From positions 62,001-126,000 of the forward strand of contig NZ_MSIE01000016.1 of the NCBI RefSeq assembly GCF_001921205.1: 64,000 bases of DNA. The letters run 5' to 3'. The notes beneath the pieces are model-generated. The model was not told where the DNA came from, searched no databases, and saw nothing but the letters and a program-made list of their open reading frames with translations. Positions 34,039 to 42,753 of this stretch are shown piece by piece (position 1 is the first letter of the stretch; every line of letters begins with the position of its first letter). This DNA is from Actinophytocola xanthii (GTDB lineage Bacteria; Actinomycetota; Actinomycetes; Mycobacteriales; Pseudonocardiaceae). A program made the translations under genes and the position numbers.

Positions 34039-36591
34039 ATGCCCTATGCCCTCGGGGTCGATCTCGGCAGTGGTCGGGTCACGGCCGCGATCAGCCGAAA
34101 CGACCGCGGTCGCTGGCTGCCGGCGGAGGTGGTGGCGCTGGACGGTGACCCGGCCGGCGCGGTCTCCGCGCTGCACGTGACCGAGCAGGACACGGTCGAG
34201 GTCGGGGGACGGGCGCTGCTGGCGCTGCCCGCGCGGGCGGGCTCGGTGGCGCGGCGGGTGGTGGACCGGATCGGCGACGAGGTCCCGGTGATCCTGGACG
34301 GGCGTCCGTACCCGCCCGAGGTCCTCACGGCGGCGGTGGTGGGGTGGGTCGTCGACTACGTGGAGGCGACCGAGGGGGTGCCGGCGTCGCACCTGGCGGT
34401 CGCCCATCCGCCGGCGTGGGGCCCGTACCGGCGAGGGCTGTTGTCGGCGGCGCTGCGGGAGGTGAACCTGCCCGAGCTGACCCTGCTGCCCCGCCCGGTG
34501 GCCGCGGCGGAGTGTTACGCCGCGACCGAGCCGGTCGAGGTCGGCGAGGAGCTCGCCGTGCACTCGCTGGGCAGCGGCCGGTTCGAGGCGGCGGTGCTGC
34601 GCCGGGGATCGTTCGGCTTCGAGCTGCGGGCGCACGCGGAGAGCGCCGAGGATCTGGGCGGTGCCCTGTTCGACGACCTGCTGGCCGGTCAGGTGGTGTC
34701 CGCCCTGGCGGGCGACGCCCCGACGGGTGCCGCGCTGGCCGCCCTGCGTGTGGAGTGCACGGTGGCCAAGGAACGCCTGTCGACCGAGGGGTCGGTGACG
34801 ATCGCGGGGTCGGTCACCGTGACCAGGGAGGAGTTCGAGGAGCTGGTGCGCCCGGCGGTGGAGAGCACGGTGTGGACGCTGAGCCGCACCATCGAGGCGG
34901 CGGAGGGGGCGTCGCCGCAGGTGGTGGCGCTGGTCGGGGGGTGTGCGAGGATCCCGGCGGTCGCCGTCGCGGTTGCCGGGGCGCTCCGCGTGCGGGTCGT
35001 CGCCGCGCCGGAGCCCGAGACCGCCATTGCCCGCGGCGCCGCGCTGGCGGCGGCCCGGAGCGCCAAGCCGACCGTTCAGGCCGAGGCCCTGGCGGTCACC
35101 CCCGAGGCGCTGGTCCCCCGCTCGGCGGTGACCCACACCGACCTCCTGCGCCTGGACGACCTGCCGGTCGAGGACCTGACGGATCTCGGCCCGCCGCCCC
35201 CGAGGCCGCCACTGGACATTTCTCCGCTGGAGCCGCCCAAGCGCCGCCTCCTCCCCCTGGGCGGCGGCCGCTCCAGGCCCTCCGAGACCCGGGACCCGCA
35301 CATCGACGACCCCGAGCCGCCGGTGGTGGAGGTGTCCCCCCGCCGCCGCCCCCTCCCCGACCTCCTCGACGAGGAGGAGATACCCGAGGACTCCTCCCCC
35401 CGGAGGGGCCGCCCCACGTGGCCAACCGACGACGCCCCCGCCGAGCCCCGCCGAGCCGACTGGCCGCCAACTCCCCGCACCCCCGCCCCACCCCGCCGAG
35501 CCGCCGACCGCCCGGCCCCCGCCCCCTGGTCGGCCGACCAGCCCTCCACCACAGACCGCCCAGCCAGACCCAGCCACCCGCAGCCCGACCCCTCCCCCTG
35601 GCCCGAGGACGAGCCCTCCCCACTCAGGCCAAGCCACCACCGGCAGGACTCCCCCTCCACCCCCGCCGACGACCGGGACCACGCCCCGACGCCTCGCCCC
35701 ACCCGACGCCAGCGTGCGGACCGCCAGGTACCCCAGTGGCCCTCCGACCCCGAGTCGGCCCACTCCGCGTCCGCCGTCGCCTCCCCCCGGCGGCCGTCCC
35801 GGTACCTCGCCCACGAGCAACCGGCCAACCCCGCCCCAGCCGGTGACCACCCGATGGCCTCCCACGACCGACAGCCCGACCACTCCTCCTGGCCGGGCGA
35901 CCCCACCCCAGCCGACACGTGGCCCGCCGACGAACCCGCACCCGACGCCCATGCTGTCCGCCGACGCGACAACGGCGGGGCCGCCGACAGCCACCGAGCG
36001 GCCGGCGGTGCCCACCGGCCCGCCGAGACCGGCCCGCCGGCTCACACCCAGGGCGTCGAGCGTGACCCCGCCGCGCGCTCCCGCCGCGCAGCCGAACCCG
36101 GCCCCGCCCGGCACGAAGCGCTCTCCGCCCGCCACGACGGCCCCGCGCCGGCCAAGGGCCACCGGCACGAGACCCTCTGGCCAGCCGAGCCCGAGCCGCA
36201 GCGACACCCGGCCTCCGCCAGCGCCCACGACAACGCCTGGCCCGCCGAGCCCGAACCCCACCGGCGCGAAGCCTCCGGTCGCCGGCGTCTGCGTGAGCCC
36301 GACGAGAGCCCCGGGCGGCACGGGCTGCGGGAGGAGACCGCCTCTCCCGCCGACGACACTCCCGCTCCCCCCGAGGGCGGCAGGCGACGCCGTCGGGAAC
36401 GGGGTACACACCACCTCGCCGAGGAGGCGGACGAACCGCCCCTGCGGCGTCGGCGTGCACTCGAGAACGACGGCGAGGTCGACCGGGCCTCGGGGCGTGG
36501 GCGGCGGCACCGTCTGCCGGACCCGGACGAACCCGGTGACCGCGTCGAGCCGGCCTCCCGTCGCGGCGGCCGTGACGGGAGGCGGCAGTGA
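34039..36591 (+). CDS. Hsp70-like ATPase with long disordered Trp-motif tail
   Basis: 850 residues from ATG 34039. Residues 1-340 resemble the actin/Hsp70 ATPase fold: phosphate-1 loop YALGVDLGSGRVTAA, a variant phosphate-2 HSLGSGRFEAAVL in place of DLGGG, and the adenosine loop VALVGGCARIPAVA. There is no recognisable peptide-binding domain. Residues about 365-850 are rich in Pro, Arg, Glu, His and Ser and carry repeated Trp-centred motifs: WPTDDAP, WSADQPS, WPEDEPSP, WPSDPES, WPGDPTP, WPADEPAP, WPAEPEP. Such Hsp70-like proteins are often coded near ini genes in actinobacteria. Its stop overlaps the next gene by four bases (GTGA), so it is expressed with the IniR-like regulator. Function unknown. 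Confidence 0.8.
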   Translation: MPYALGVDLGSGRVTAAISRNDRGRWLPAEVVALDGDPAGAVSALHVTEQDTVEVGGRALLALPARAGSVARRVVDRIGDEVPVILDGRPYPPEVLTAAVVGWVVDYVEATEGVPASHLAVAHPPAWGPYRRGLLSAALREVNLPELTLLPRPVAAAECYAATEPVEVGEELAVHSLGSGRFEAAVLRRGSFGFELRAHAESAEDLGGALFDDLLAGQVVSALAGDAPTGAALAALRVECTVAKERLSTEGSVTIAGSVTVTREEFEELVRPAVESTVWTLSRTIEAAEGASPQVVALVGGCARIPAVAVAVAGALRVRVVAAPEPETAIARGAALAAARSAKPTVQAEALAVTPEALVPRSAVTHTDLLRLDDLPVEDLTDLGPPPPRPPLDISPLEPPKRRLLPLGGGRSRPSETRDPHIDDPEPPVVEVSPRRRPLPDLLDEEEIPEDSSPRRGRPTWPTDDAPAEPRRADWPPTPRTPAPPRRAADRPAPAPWSADQPSTTDRPARPSHPQPDPSPWPEDEPSPLRPSHHRQDSPSTPADDRDHAPTPRPTRRQRADRQVPQWPSDPESAHSASAVASPRRPSRYLAHEQPANPAPAGDHPMASHDRQPDHSSWPGDPTPADTWPADEPAPDAHAVRRRDNGGAADSHRAAGGAHRPAETGPPAHTQGVERDPAARSRRAAEPGPARHEALSARHDGPAPAKGHRHETLWPAEPEPQRHPASASAHDNAWPAEPEPHRREASGRRRLREPDESPGRHGLREETASPADDTPAPPEGGRRRRRERGTHHLAEEADEPPLRRRRALENDGEVDRASGRGRRHRLPDPDEPGDRVEPASRRGGRDGRRQ

Positions 36592-39029
36592 TTCCGATCT
36601 TCGACAGGTCGGCGGCCGAGCACGTCGCGGCCGCGGCGGCCGACCAGCGGCCGGGCGCGCACGTGGCCATCGTCGCTCCCGGCGGTTACGGCAAGACCGC
36701 ACTGCTGCACCACCTCGGCAACGCGATCGGCGAGGTCACCGGAATCCCACCGGTCACCGCGCTGCCGCCGTTCGACCGGTTCGTCGACGGTGTCCTGCTC
36801 GTCGACGACGCGCACCAGCTCGACGACGCCGACCTGCGGGAGCTGCGCCGCCTCGCCACCAGTCCGGACGTGCGACTGGTGGTCGCGGCGCGGCCCTGGC
36901 CCCGGCGTGGGGCGCTCGCCGAGGTGCTCGACCTCACCCAGGACCAGTTCCTCCCCGCCCCGCTCGACCGCGACCAGGTGCGGGCGGTGCTCCCCGCACG
37001 GCTCCGTTCCGAGCGCCACGTCGAGTTCGTGCACGCGCAGACCGGCGGTGTCCCCGCCTTCGTCGACCGGCTCGGCCGCGCGCTCGACCCCGACGCCGAG
37101 CTGGAGGTGCCGACGGCGGCCGTCGCCGAGTTCCGGCGGGAGCTGGCCGGCCTCGACGAGGGGGTGCTGCGCTTCCTGCTCGCCGCGGAGGCCGGTGTCG
37201 GGCTGAACCTCGACCTGCTGGTGGACTTCCTGGAGACCCGGGAGGTCGTCGAGGTCGTCGAGGCGGCGCGCGCCACCGGGCTCGTGGGGACCGCGGGCAG
37301 CCTGCTGCCGATCGCCCAGCGGGCGATCCGGGTCCTGGTGCCGGTCGAGCGGCGCGCCTGGATCCGGCAGCGGCTTGCCGAGCTCCAGCTCGCCCGCGGC
37401 GGACAGGTGCTGCCGCTGATGCGTCCGCTCGTGAACACCGGCATCGGTGGGGACGGTGCGGCAGCGGCGTTCGAGGCGGCCGCGGCCGAGGCGCTGCCCG
37501 GCGACCCGGCCCTGGCGGCCCGGCTCTACGCGGCGGCGATCACCGCGGGGCGTCCGCCGGTCGCGGTCGCGGCACGGCGGGCCGAGGCGCTGGCTCTGGC
37601 CGGCGACCTCGACGGCGCGCTGCGGCTCGCCGACCAGGTGATCACGCTGGAGCAGGCCCCGCACCGCACGCTGGCCGCCACCGTCGCCGCCGCCGCCCTC
37701 GCCCACCGGGGCCAGCTCGGCCGCAGCGCGCAGCTGTACCGGTGGGCCGGTGCCCGCCACTTCGCCGTCCTCGGCTCGGTGGGCGTCGGCGAGCTCGCCG
37801 AACCGGCCGATGACGACGGCCCGCCCACCTCGCTGTCCAGCGCGATCTCGTTGATGGCGCAGGGCCTGCACGCCTCGGTCGCCGGTACGCCGACCACCGC
37901 GCTGTCCAAACTGGTCAGGGCCGCCGCGACGCTCGAACCGGTCGGCCGCGGCGTGCTGCTGCCGGACAGCCCGGCGGCGCTGGGCGCACTGCTGGCACTG
38001 CACTACGGCGAGCTCGGTACCGCGACCTCGTTACTCGAGCGGGCGATCGCGGCCGGTACCGGCGGCGCCCCGCTCGCCGTCCGCCACCGGCTGCTGCTGG
38101 CCTGGATCGCCATGGTCCGGGGCGAGCTGCCCAAGGCCGGGGAGATCGTCGCCGCGGCCCGACGGGCCAGGAGCGCGCTGGAGCCGCGGGACTGGCTGTT
38201 CGCCGTGGGGATCGAGCTGGGGGTGGCACGCCGAGCCGGTGACGCGGCGACGCTGGGCCGTGCCTGGCTGCAGGCCGGTGAGGCGATCCTGCGCCACCCG
38301 GTGGACCTGTTCACGTTCCTGCCGCTCGGTGAGCTGACCATGGCCGCGGCGCGGCTGCGGGACGAGAGCCGGCTGGCCGCGCACCTCGCCGAGGCCCGCG
38401 TGCTGCTGGCCGGGCTGGGCGAGCCGCCGTTGTGGGCGATGCCGCTGTGGTGGGGCGGGCTGCACGCGGCGATCACCGCCGGCCAGCAGGAGGCCGCCGA
38501 GGAGCACGCCGGGGCCATCGCAGCGGCCGCCGCACGCGACGAGCAGTTCGGCACGATCGCCGCCGCCGCTGGTTGCTGGCTCGACGTCACGGCCGGGAAG
38601 GTCGACGCGGACGCCGTGGAGAACGCCGCGCAGGGCCTGCACGGCGCCGGCCTCACCTGGGACGCCGCCCGCCTCGCCGGCCGCGCGGCGACCCGCACCA
38701 CCGACCGCGCGGCGATGGTGCGGCTGCTCGACTGCGCCAGGATGATCCAGGGCAAGCCGGTCTCCAACCGCCGCGTGTCCACCGCCGAGCTCGGCGTGAA
38801 GGGCGAGGAGCAGCCGCCCGAGGTGAGCCTGAGCGACCGGGAGCTGCAGGTGGCCGAGCTGGTGGTGTCCGGGCTGACCTACAAGGACGTCGGCGACCGG
38901 CTGTTCATCTCGGCCAAGACCGTGGAGCACCACGTCGCGCGGATGCGCCAGCGGCTCGGCGCGTCCAGCCGTAGTGAGTTGCTCTCCCAGCTCCGGACGC
39001 TTGTCGGGAGCGCCGGTGCACGGGACTGA
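36588..39029 (+). CDS. iniR: STAND/LuxR-type regulator, IniR-like
   Basis: 813 residues from GTG 36588, overlapping the Hsp70-like stop. N-terminal STAND ATPase with Walker A VAPGGYGKT (K36) and Walker B LLVDDAHQLDD; a middle of helical TPR-like repeats (about 290-690); and a C-terminal LuxR HTH (about 745-805) reading LSDRELQVAELVVSGLTYKDVGDRLFIS, then AKTVEHHVARMRQRLGASS. Length and architecture match MalT-family regulators and mycobacterial IniR (about 830 residues), which activates iniBAC and is reported to respond to trehalose. The gene lies next to the iniBAC-like operon as in mycobacteria, which supports this role. Effector unknown here. Confidence 0.85.
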   Translation: MIPIFDRSAAEHVAAAAADQRPGAHVAIVAPGGYGKTALLHHLGNAIGEVTGIPPVTALPPFDRFVDGVLLVDDAHQLDDADLRELRRLATSPDVRLVVAARPWPRRGALAEVLDLTQDQFLPAPLDRDQVRAVLPARLRSERHVEFVHAQTGGVPAFVDRLGRALDPDAELEVPTAAVAEFRRELAGLDEGVLRFLLAAEAGVGLNLDLLVDFLETREVVEVVEAARATGLVGTAGSLLPIAQRAIRVLVPVERRAWIRQRLAELQLARGGQVLPLMRPLVNTGIGGDGAAAAFEAAAAEALPGDPALAARLYAAAITAGRPPVAVAARRAEALALAGDLDGALRLADQVITLEQAPHRTLAATVAAAALAHRGQLGRSAQLYRWAGARHFAVLGSVGVGELAEPADDDGPPTSLSSAISLMAQGLHASVAGTPTTALSKLVRAAATLEPVGRGVLLPDSPAALGALLALHYGELGTATSLLERAIAAGTGGAPLAVRHRLLLAWIAMVRGELPKAGEIVAAARRARSALEPRDWLFAVGIELGVARRAGDAATLGRAWLQAGEAILRHPVDLFTFLPLGELTMAAARLRDESRLAAHLAEARVLLAGLGEPPLWAMPLWWGGLHAAITAGQQEAAEEHAGAIAAAAARDEQFGTIAAAAGCWLDVTAGKVDADAVENAAQGLHGAGLTWDAARLAGRAATRTTDRAAMVRLLDCARMIQGKPVSNRRVSTAELGVKGEEQPPEVSLSDRELQVAELVVSGLTYKDVGDRLFISAKTVEHHVARMRQRLGASSRSELLSQLRTLVGSAGARD

Positions 39030-39657
39030 GCGGTCCGCCCTGGTCGCCGCGGGCCGCCGGCTCGCCGCCGGCGGGCTGGTCCGCGGAACCGCGGGCAACC
39101 TCTCGGTGCGGGTGGGCGACCACGTCGTCGCGACGGCGTCGGGGACCGACCTGGGCGCGCTCACCCCGGACCTGCTGAGCGTGGTCGACTACAACGGGGT
39201 GGTCGTGGCCGGGGACCCCCGGCCCACCTCGGAACTGCCCCTGCACCTGGCGCTGTACCGCGAGACCGGGGCGGGCGCCGTCGCACACGCCCACGCGATG
39301 TCGTCGATCGCGGTCGGGTGCACCCACGACGTCCTGCCGCCTGTGCACTACATGACGGTGCTGCTCGGCGGGGTGGTCCGCGTCGCGCCGTACGCGACGT
39401 TCGGCTCCGCCGAGCTCGCCGAGGGCGTCACGACGGCGCTGCGCGACCGGCAGGCGGCGCTCATGCGCAACCACGGCTCGGTCGCGGTCGGGTCGGACAT
39501 CGACGAGGCCTGCGAGCGGCTGGAGCTCGTCGAGTGGCTGGCCGAGGTCTACCGGAGGGCCGCGACGCTCGGCCCGCCGAGGTTGCTCGGCGACGACGAG
39601 CTGGCCGCCGCCAAGCGCCAGTTCGTCCGACTCGACTACGGTCGAGACAACCGGTGA
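39016..39657 (+). CDS. Class II aldolase/adducin-family protein
   Basis: 213 residues from GTG 39016, overlapping the regulator's end by 14 bases. The fold is recognised from AAGGLVRGTAGNLSVRVGDHVVATASGTDLGALTPDLL, the metal-site segment HAHAMSSIAVG, and a C-terminal metal His in ALMRNHGSVAVG. E73 near SELPLHLALYRET is the expected catalytic acid. Members cleave sugar phosphates such as fuculose-1-phosphate or rhamnulose-1-phosphate, or act in methionine salvage. There is no sugar pathway partner here, so the substrate is unknown. Confidence 0.88.
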   Translation: MHGTERSALVAAGRRLAAGGLVRGTAGNLSVRVGDHVVATASGTDLGALTPDLLSVVDYNGVVVAGDPRPTSELPLHLALYRETGAGAVAHAHAMSSIAVGCTHDVLPPVHYMTVLLGGVVRVAPYATFGSAELAEGVTTALRDRQAALMRNHGSVAVGSDIDEACERLELVEWLAEVYRRAATLGPPRLLGDDELAAAKRQFVRLDYGRDNR

Positions 39658-39680
39658 TCGCTCCTTATACTTGCCGGTCG

Positions 39681-39698
39681 CTGTTCTATCGCCAACAG
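39681..39698. promoter_or_regulatory. Inverted repeat before the second monooxygenase
   Basis: CTGTT (39681-39685) and AACAG (39694-39698) flank eight bases, just upstream of GGAGG and the ATG at 39712. It contains a TGTTCTA half-site like that in the cholesterol-oxidase palindrome at 52619. It could be the operator of the TetR encoded downstream in the same transcript. Weak evidence. Confidence 0.3.
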
Positions 39699-39711
39699 GA
39701 CGGAGGCACCG

Positions 39712-41124
39712 ATGCCGAGCGTGCTGGTCATCGGTGCGGGTTTCGGCGGTATCGGCGTCGCCATCGAGCTGAGACGCGCCGGGTACACCGACGTCACGGT
39801 GGTGGAGAAGGCCGATGACCTGGGCGGGGTCTGGCGGGAGAACACCTACCCCGGCGCGGGCTGCGACATCCCCTCGCCGTACTACTCCTATTCGTACGCG
39901 CCGAACCCGGGCTGGCCGATGCGGTTCTCCCTGCGCTCGGACATCCTGGCGTACCTGCGGCGCGTCGCGGACCGGTTCGGCATCCGTCCGCGCTACGGCG
40001 TCGAGGTGACCGCTGCCGAGTTCGAGCGGGGCCGGTGGCGGGTGCACACCGCCTCCGGTGAGGTGCTGACCGCAGACGTGCTGGTGCCCGCGGTCGGGCA
40101 GCTGTCCCGCCCGGCGATGCCGGACATCCCCGGTGCGTCCACGTTCACCGGCCACAGCTTCCACTCGGCACGGTGGGACCACGACTACGACCTGACCGGC
40201 CGCCGCGTCGCGGTGATCGGCACCGGCGCGAGCGCTATCCAGTTCGTTCCGTGCATCCAGCCCTCGGCCGCCCGGCTGACGGTGTTCCAGCGGACCGCCC
40301 CGTACCTCGTGCCCAAACCGGACACCCGCTACCGGCCCTGGCAACGCCGGCTGCTGCCGCTGGAGCGCGCGTTCTTCTGGGCGCTGTGCGAGGTGGGCGT
40401 GCTCGGGCTCAAGGGCAACCGCGTCGTCACCGCGGCCGTGGAGCGGATCGCGCTGCGCCACCTGCGCCGCCAGGTCCCCGAGCCCGAGCTGCGCGCGAAG
40501 CTCATCCCCGACTACCGGATCGGCTGCAAGCGGGTCCTGTTCTCCAACGACTACTTCCCCGCGTTGCGGCAACCGAACGTCCACCTGGAGACCGCGCCGA
40601 TCACGGCCATCACCCCGGCCGGGGTGCGAACCGCCGACGGCGTCGAGCACGAGGTCGATGTGATCATCTACGGCACCGGCTTCCGGGCCACCGACTTCCT
40701 CGCCCCGATCGAGGTGCGCGGCCTGGGCGGCCGCTCGCTCGCCGAGGAGTGGACCGACGGCGCACGGGCATACCTGGGCATGACCGTCCCCGGCTTTCCC
40801 AACATGTTCCTCGTCTACGGGCCGAACACGAACCTGGGATCCGGCTCGATCGTGTTCATGTTGGAGCGGCAGGCGCGGTACATCCGCCAGGCCGTCGAGC
40901 GCATCGCCGCCGAGCAGTCCTGCCTGGACGTCCGGCCGGAGGTGGCCGAACGGTTCGACAGCGAGCTGCAGGGCCGTCTCGGCGGTACCACGTGGACGAT
41001 GTGCCGCAGCTGGTACCGGGACGGCACCGGCCGGGTGACGACGAACTGGCCGGGTTCGGTCTCGGAATACCACCGACGGACACGGTCGCTGGACCCCATG
41101 GCGTTCGAGCGGGTGGCGCGATGA
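39712..41124 (+). CDS. Baeyer-Villiger-type flavin monooxygenase 2
   Basis: 470 residues from ATG 39712, five bases after GGAGG. FAD site VIGAGFGGIG at residue 6; NADPH site GTGASA near 168; the Baeyer-Villiger fingerprint FTGHSFHSARWD lies between them. TYPGAGCDIPSPYYSYSY and the C-terminal CRSWYRDGTGRVTTNWPG are typical. It is a clear paralogue of the minus-strand enzyme at 25767-27239, differing mainly at the substrate-facing parts. Expected reaction: NADPH- and O2-dependent oxygenation of a ketone. Its TGA overlaps the ATG of a TetR gene (ATGA), so enzyme and regulator are co-expressed. Confidence 0.9.
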   Translation: MPSVLVIGAGFGGIGVAIELRRAGYTDVTVVEKADDLGGVWRENTYPGAGCDIPSPYYSYSYAPNPGWPMRFSLRSDILAYLRRVADRFGIRPRYGVEVTAAEFERGRWRVHTASGEVLTADVLVPAVGQLSRPAMPDIPGASTFTGHSFHSARWDHDYDLTGRRVAVIGTGASAIQFVPCIQPSAARLTVFQRTAPYLVPKPDTRYRPWQRRLLPLERAFFWALCEVGVLGLKGNRVVTAAVERIALRHLRRQVPEPELRAKLIPDYRIGCKRVLFSNDYFPALRQPNVHLETAPITAITPAGVRTADGVEHEVDVIIYGTGFRATDFLAPIEVRGLGGRSLAEEWTDGARAYLGMTVPGFPNMFLVYGPNTNLGSGSIVFMLERQARYIRQAVERIAAEQSCLDVRPEVAERFDSELQGRLGGTTWTMCRSWYRDGTGRVTTNWPGSVSEYHRRTRSLDPMAFERVAR

Positions 41125-41738
41125 GCACCGCGGAGCCCCGGTGGCGCCGGCTGGGACCGGACGAGCGACGCGAACAGATCCTCACGTGCGCGATCGAGCT
41201 GTTCGGCGAGCGCCCGTACTCGGCCGTGTCCACGACCGAGCTCGCCAACCGCGCGGGTGTCGCCCGCGGGCTGATCAACCACTACTTCGGTACCAAGCGC
41301 GACCTGTACCTCGAGGTCGTGCGCCGAATGGTGATGATTCCCCAGGTGGCGGTGGACCGCCTGCCGAAGGGCACGCTCGAGGAGCGGGTCACCGAGTCGA
41401 TCCGGTGGTTTCTGGACACCGTGTCCCGGCACAGCAAGGCGTGGCTCGCGGCGATCGGCGCCGAAGGCGTCGACCCGGAGGTGGAGCGCATCCTGGCCGA
41501 GGCCGATGAGCGCGCCGCCGACCGGGTGCTCGAGGCCACCGGGCTGGCGGCGGAGACCGCCCACCGCGAGGAGCTTCGCGCCATGATCCGCGCCTACGGC
41601 GGGCTCGTGAAGTCCGCCGCGCGGGAATGGCTCGTGCGCGGTGCCCTCACCCGACCCCAGGTGGAGGTGCTGATGAACACCACCCTCCTCGCGATCATCC
41701 GCGAAGCCAGCCCCGGCCTCGACTCCACCGCGACGTAA
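41121..41738 (+). CDS. TetR-family regulator 2
   Basis: 205 residues from ATG 41121, coupled to the monooxygenase by ATGA. The HTH (about 12-62) reads REQILTCAIELFGERPYSAVSTTELANRAGVARGLINHYFGTKRDLYLEV. The ligand domain (about 75-195) includes VTESIRWFLDTVSRHSKAWLAAIGAEG. Relatives often sit beside flavin monooxygenases or steroid genes and repress them until a hydrophobic ligand binds. The likely target is its own operon. The stop is followed by a YciI gene on the other strand. Confidence 0.92.
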   Translation: MSTAEPRWRRLGPDERREQILTCAIELFGERPYSAVSTTELANRAGVARGLINHYFGTKRDLYLEVVRRMVMIPQVAVDRLPKGTLEERVTESIRWFLDTVSRHSKAWLAAIGAEGVDPEVERILAEADERAADRVLEATGLAAETAHREELRAMIRAYGGLVKSAAREWLVRGALTRPQVEVLMNTTLLAIIREASPGLDSTAT

Positions 41739-41748
41739 TCACCTCCTT

Positions 41749-42012
41749 TCAGCTGTCGGAGCTCATCGGAACCACCGGTCGAAGCTCGCGTACGGCGTGA
41801 ACGATCACCCCCGGGGTCGTGTAGTACGGGTCGTCGGTCAGTTCCTCGGCCGGGTCGTCGCGGAACACGAGCAGCGCACCCGAGCCGTCCTCCCACGGCC
41901 CGGCGAGCATCAGGCGGCCGGCGGCGTGCAGGGCGACCAGCCGCTCACGGTGCGCGGGCCTGGCCTCGAGCCGCCGCGGGTCGTCGGTGAACACGAGCTC
42001 GATGACGTACAT
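41749..42012 (-). CDS. YciI-family protein
   Basis: 87 residues from ATG 42012. The ferredoxin-like YciI fold is seen in YVIELVFTDDPRRLEARPAHRERLVALHAAGRLMLAGPW and ALLVFRDDPAEELTDDPYYTTPGVIVHAVRELRPV. The His at HRERL and the Asp in DDPY match the conserved His-Asp pair of this family. YciI proteins are small dimers; some act as dehydrochlorinases, most have no known reaction. It is divergent from the Crp/Fnr gene across a long palindrome and may be under the same control. Confidence 0.88.
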   Translation of the reverse strand: MYVIELVFTDDPRRLEARPAHRERLVALHAAGRLMLAGPWEDGSGALLVFRDDPAEELTDDPYYTTPGVIVHAVRELRPVVPMSSDS

Positions 42013-42040
42013 GCCGGCACGTTACGAGCGACGTGCCGCC

Positions 42041-42068
42041 GCACGCTGTATCGCGTGATACTGCGTGC
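42041..42068. promoter_or_regulatory. 28-bp palindrome abutting the Crp/Fnr start
   Basis: Outer arms GCACGC (42041-42046) and GCGTGC (42063-42068), inner arms GTATC (42048-42052) and GATAC (42057-42061), with a single T/T mismatch in each arm pair and centre GCGT. It ends exactly at the ATG of the Crp/Fnr gene. This length and symmetry fit a Crp/Fnr or other homodimer operator. It leaves no room for a ribosome site, so the transcript may be leaderless or the true start may be elsewhere. Confidence 0.7.
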
Positions 42069-42725
42069 ATGCTCGCCGACGTCCCGCTCCTCGCCACGGT
42101 CGACCGGGAACGGTTGGGGCGCCTGGCCGAGGTGGCGCCAGCCCGGACCGTCGAGGCGGACACCGTGCTCGCTGTCCACGGTGACCCGGCCACCCACCTG
42201 ATCGTCGTCGAGTCCGGCGGGGTGACCGCGACCCGCGACACCGTCACGGGTCGCCGCCTCCGGCTGGGCGAGTTCCCCGCGCCGTGCGCCGTGGACAAGG
42301 CCGCCGTGCTCGACGGGGGCGGCCACACCGCGACCTGGCTGACGTCCGCCCGGTCGCGGGTGCGGCTGGTACCGGCCGCCGAGCTGTTCGCGCTCGTCGA
42401 CGACGTCCCGGCTGCCCGTCGGCACGTGCTCGCCCACCTGGCCCGGCGCCTACGCGACCAGCAGGACGACCTCGTGCGCACGACCGTCGCCGACGGCGTC
42501 ACCAGGACCGCGGCCTGGCTGGTCCGCGCTGCCGCGGCGGGCGGGGCACGCGTGCTCCTGCCGGGCGCCCAGCAGGGACTGGCCGAGGCGATCGGAATGA
42601 CCAGGGTCTCGGTCAACCGCGCACTGCGCACGCTGGCCGACGAGGGCCTGGTCGCCGTCGAGCACGGCGCCGTGGTGGTGTTGGCACCCGAGTTGCTCAT
42701 GCTGCGCGCGAATCCGGGTGTGTGA
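42069..42725 (+). CDS. Crp/Fnr-family regulator
   Basis: 218 residues from ATG 42069; an in-frame GTG at 42033 would extend it through the palindrome and has no better ribosome site. N-terminal cyclic-nucleotide-like beta barrel (about 5-120), DVPLLATVDRERLGRLAEVAPARTVEADTVLAVHGDPATHLIVVESGGVTATR; no four-Cys cluster, so it is not an oxygen-sensing FNR. The C-terminal winged helix (about 140-210) has QGLAEAIGMTRVSVNRALRTLADEGLV, the Crp HTH. The phosphate-binding R-S pair of true CRP is not obvious, so the ligand is unknown. It probably binds the palindrome at its own start. Confidence 0.88.
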   Translation: MLADVPLLATVDRERLGRLAEVAPARTVEADTVLAVHGDPATHLIVVESGGVTATRDTVTGRRLRLGEFPAPCAVDKAAVLDGGGHTATWLTSARSRVRLVPAAELFALVDDVPAARRHVLAHLARRLRDQQDDLVRTTVADGVTRTAAWLVRAAAAGGARVLLPGAQQGLAEAIGMTRVSVNRALRTLADEGLVAVEHGAVVVLAPELLMLRANPGV

Positions 42726-42753
42726 ACCCGGGGCCCCGTGCGAGAGTGACGCG

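Noticed and set aside
35714-37813. Long plus-strand frame across the Hsp70-like tail and the regulator
   Set aside because: It is a shadow: Pro/Thr-rich and unrelated to any family, while the Hsp70-like frame ends with a proper GTGA overlap into the regulator.
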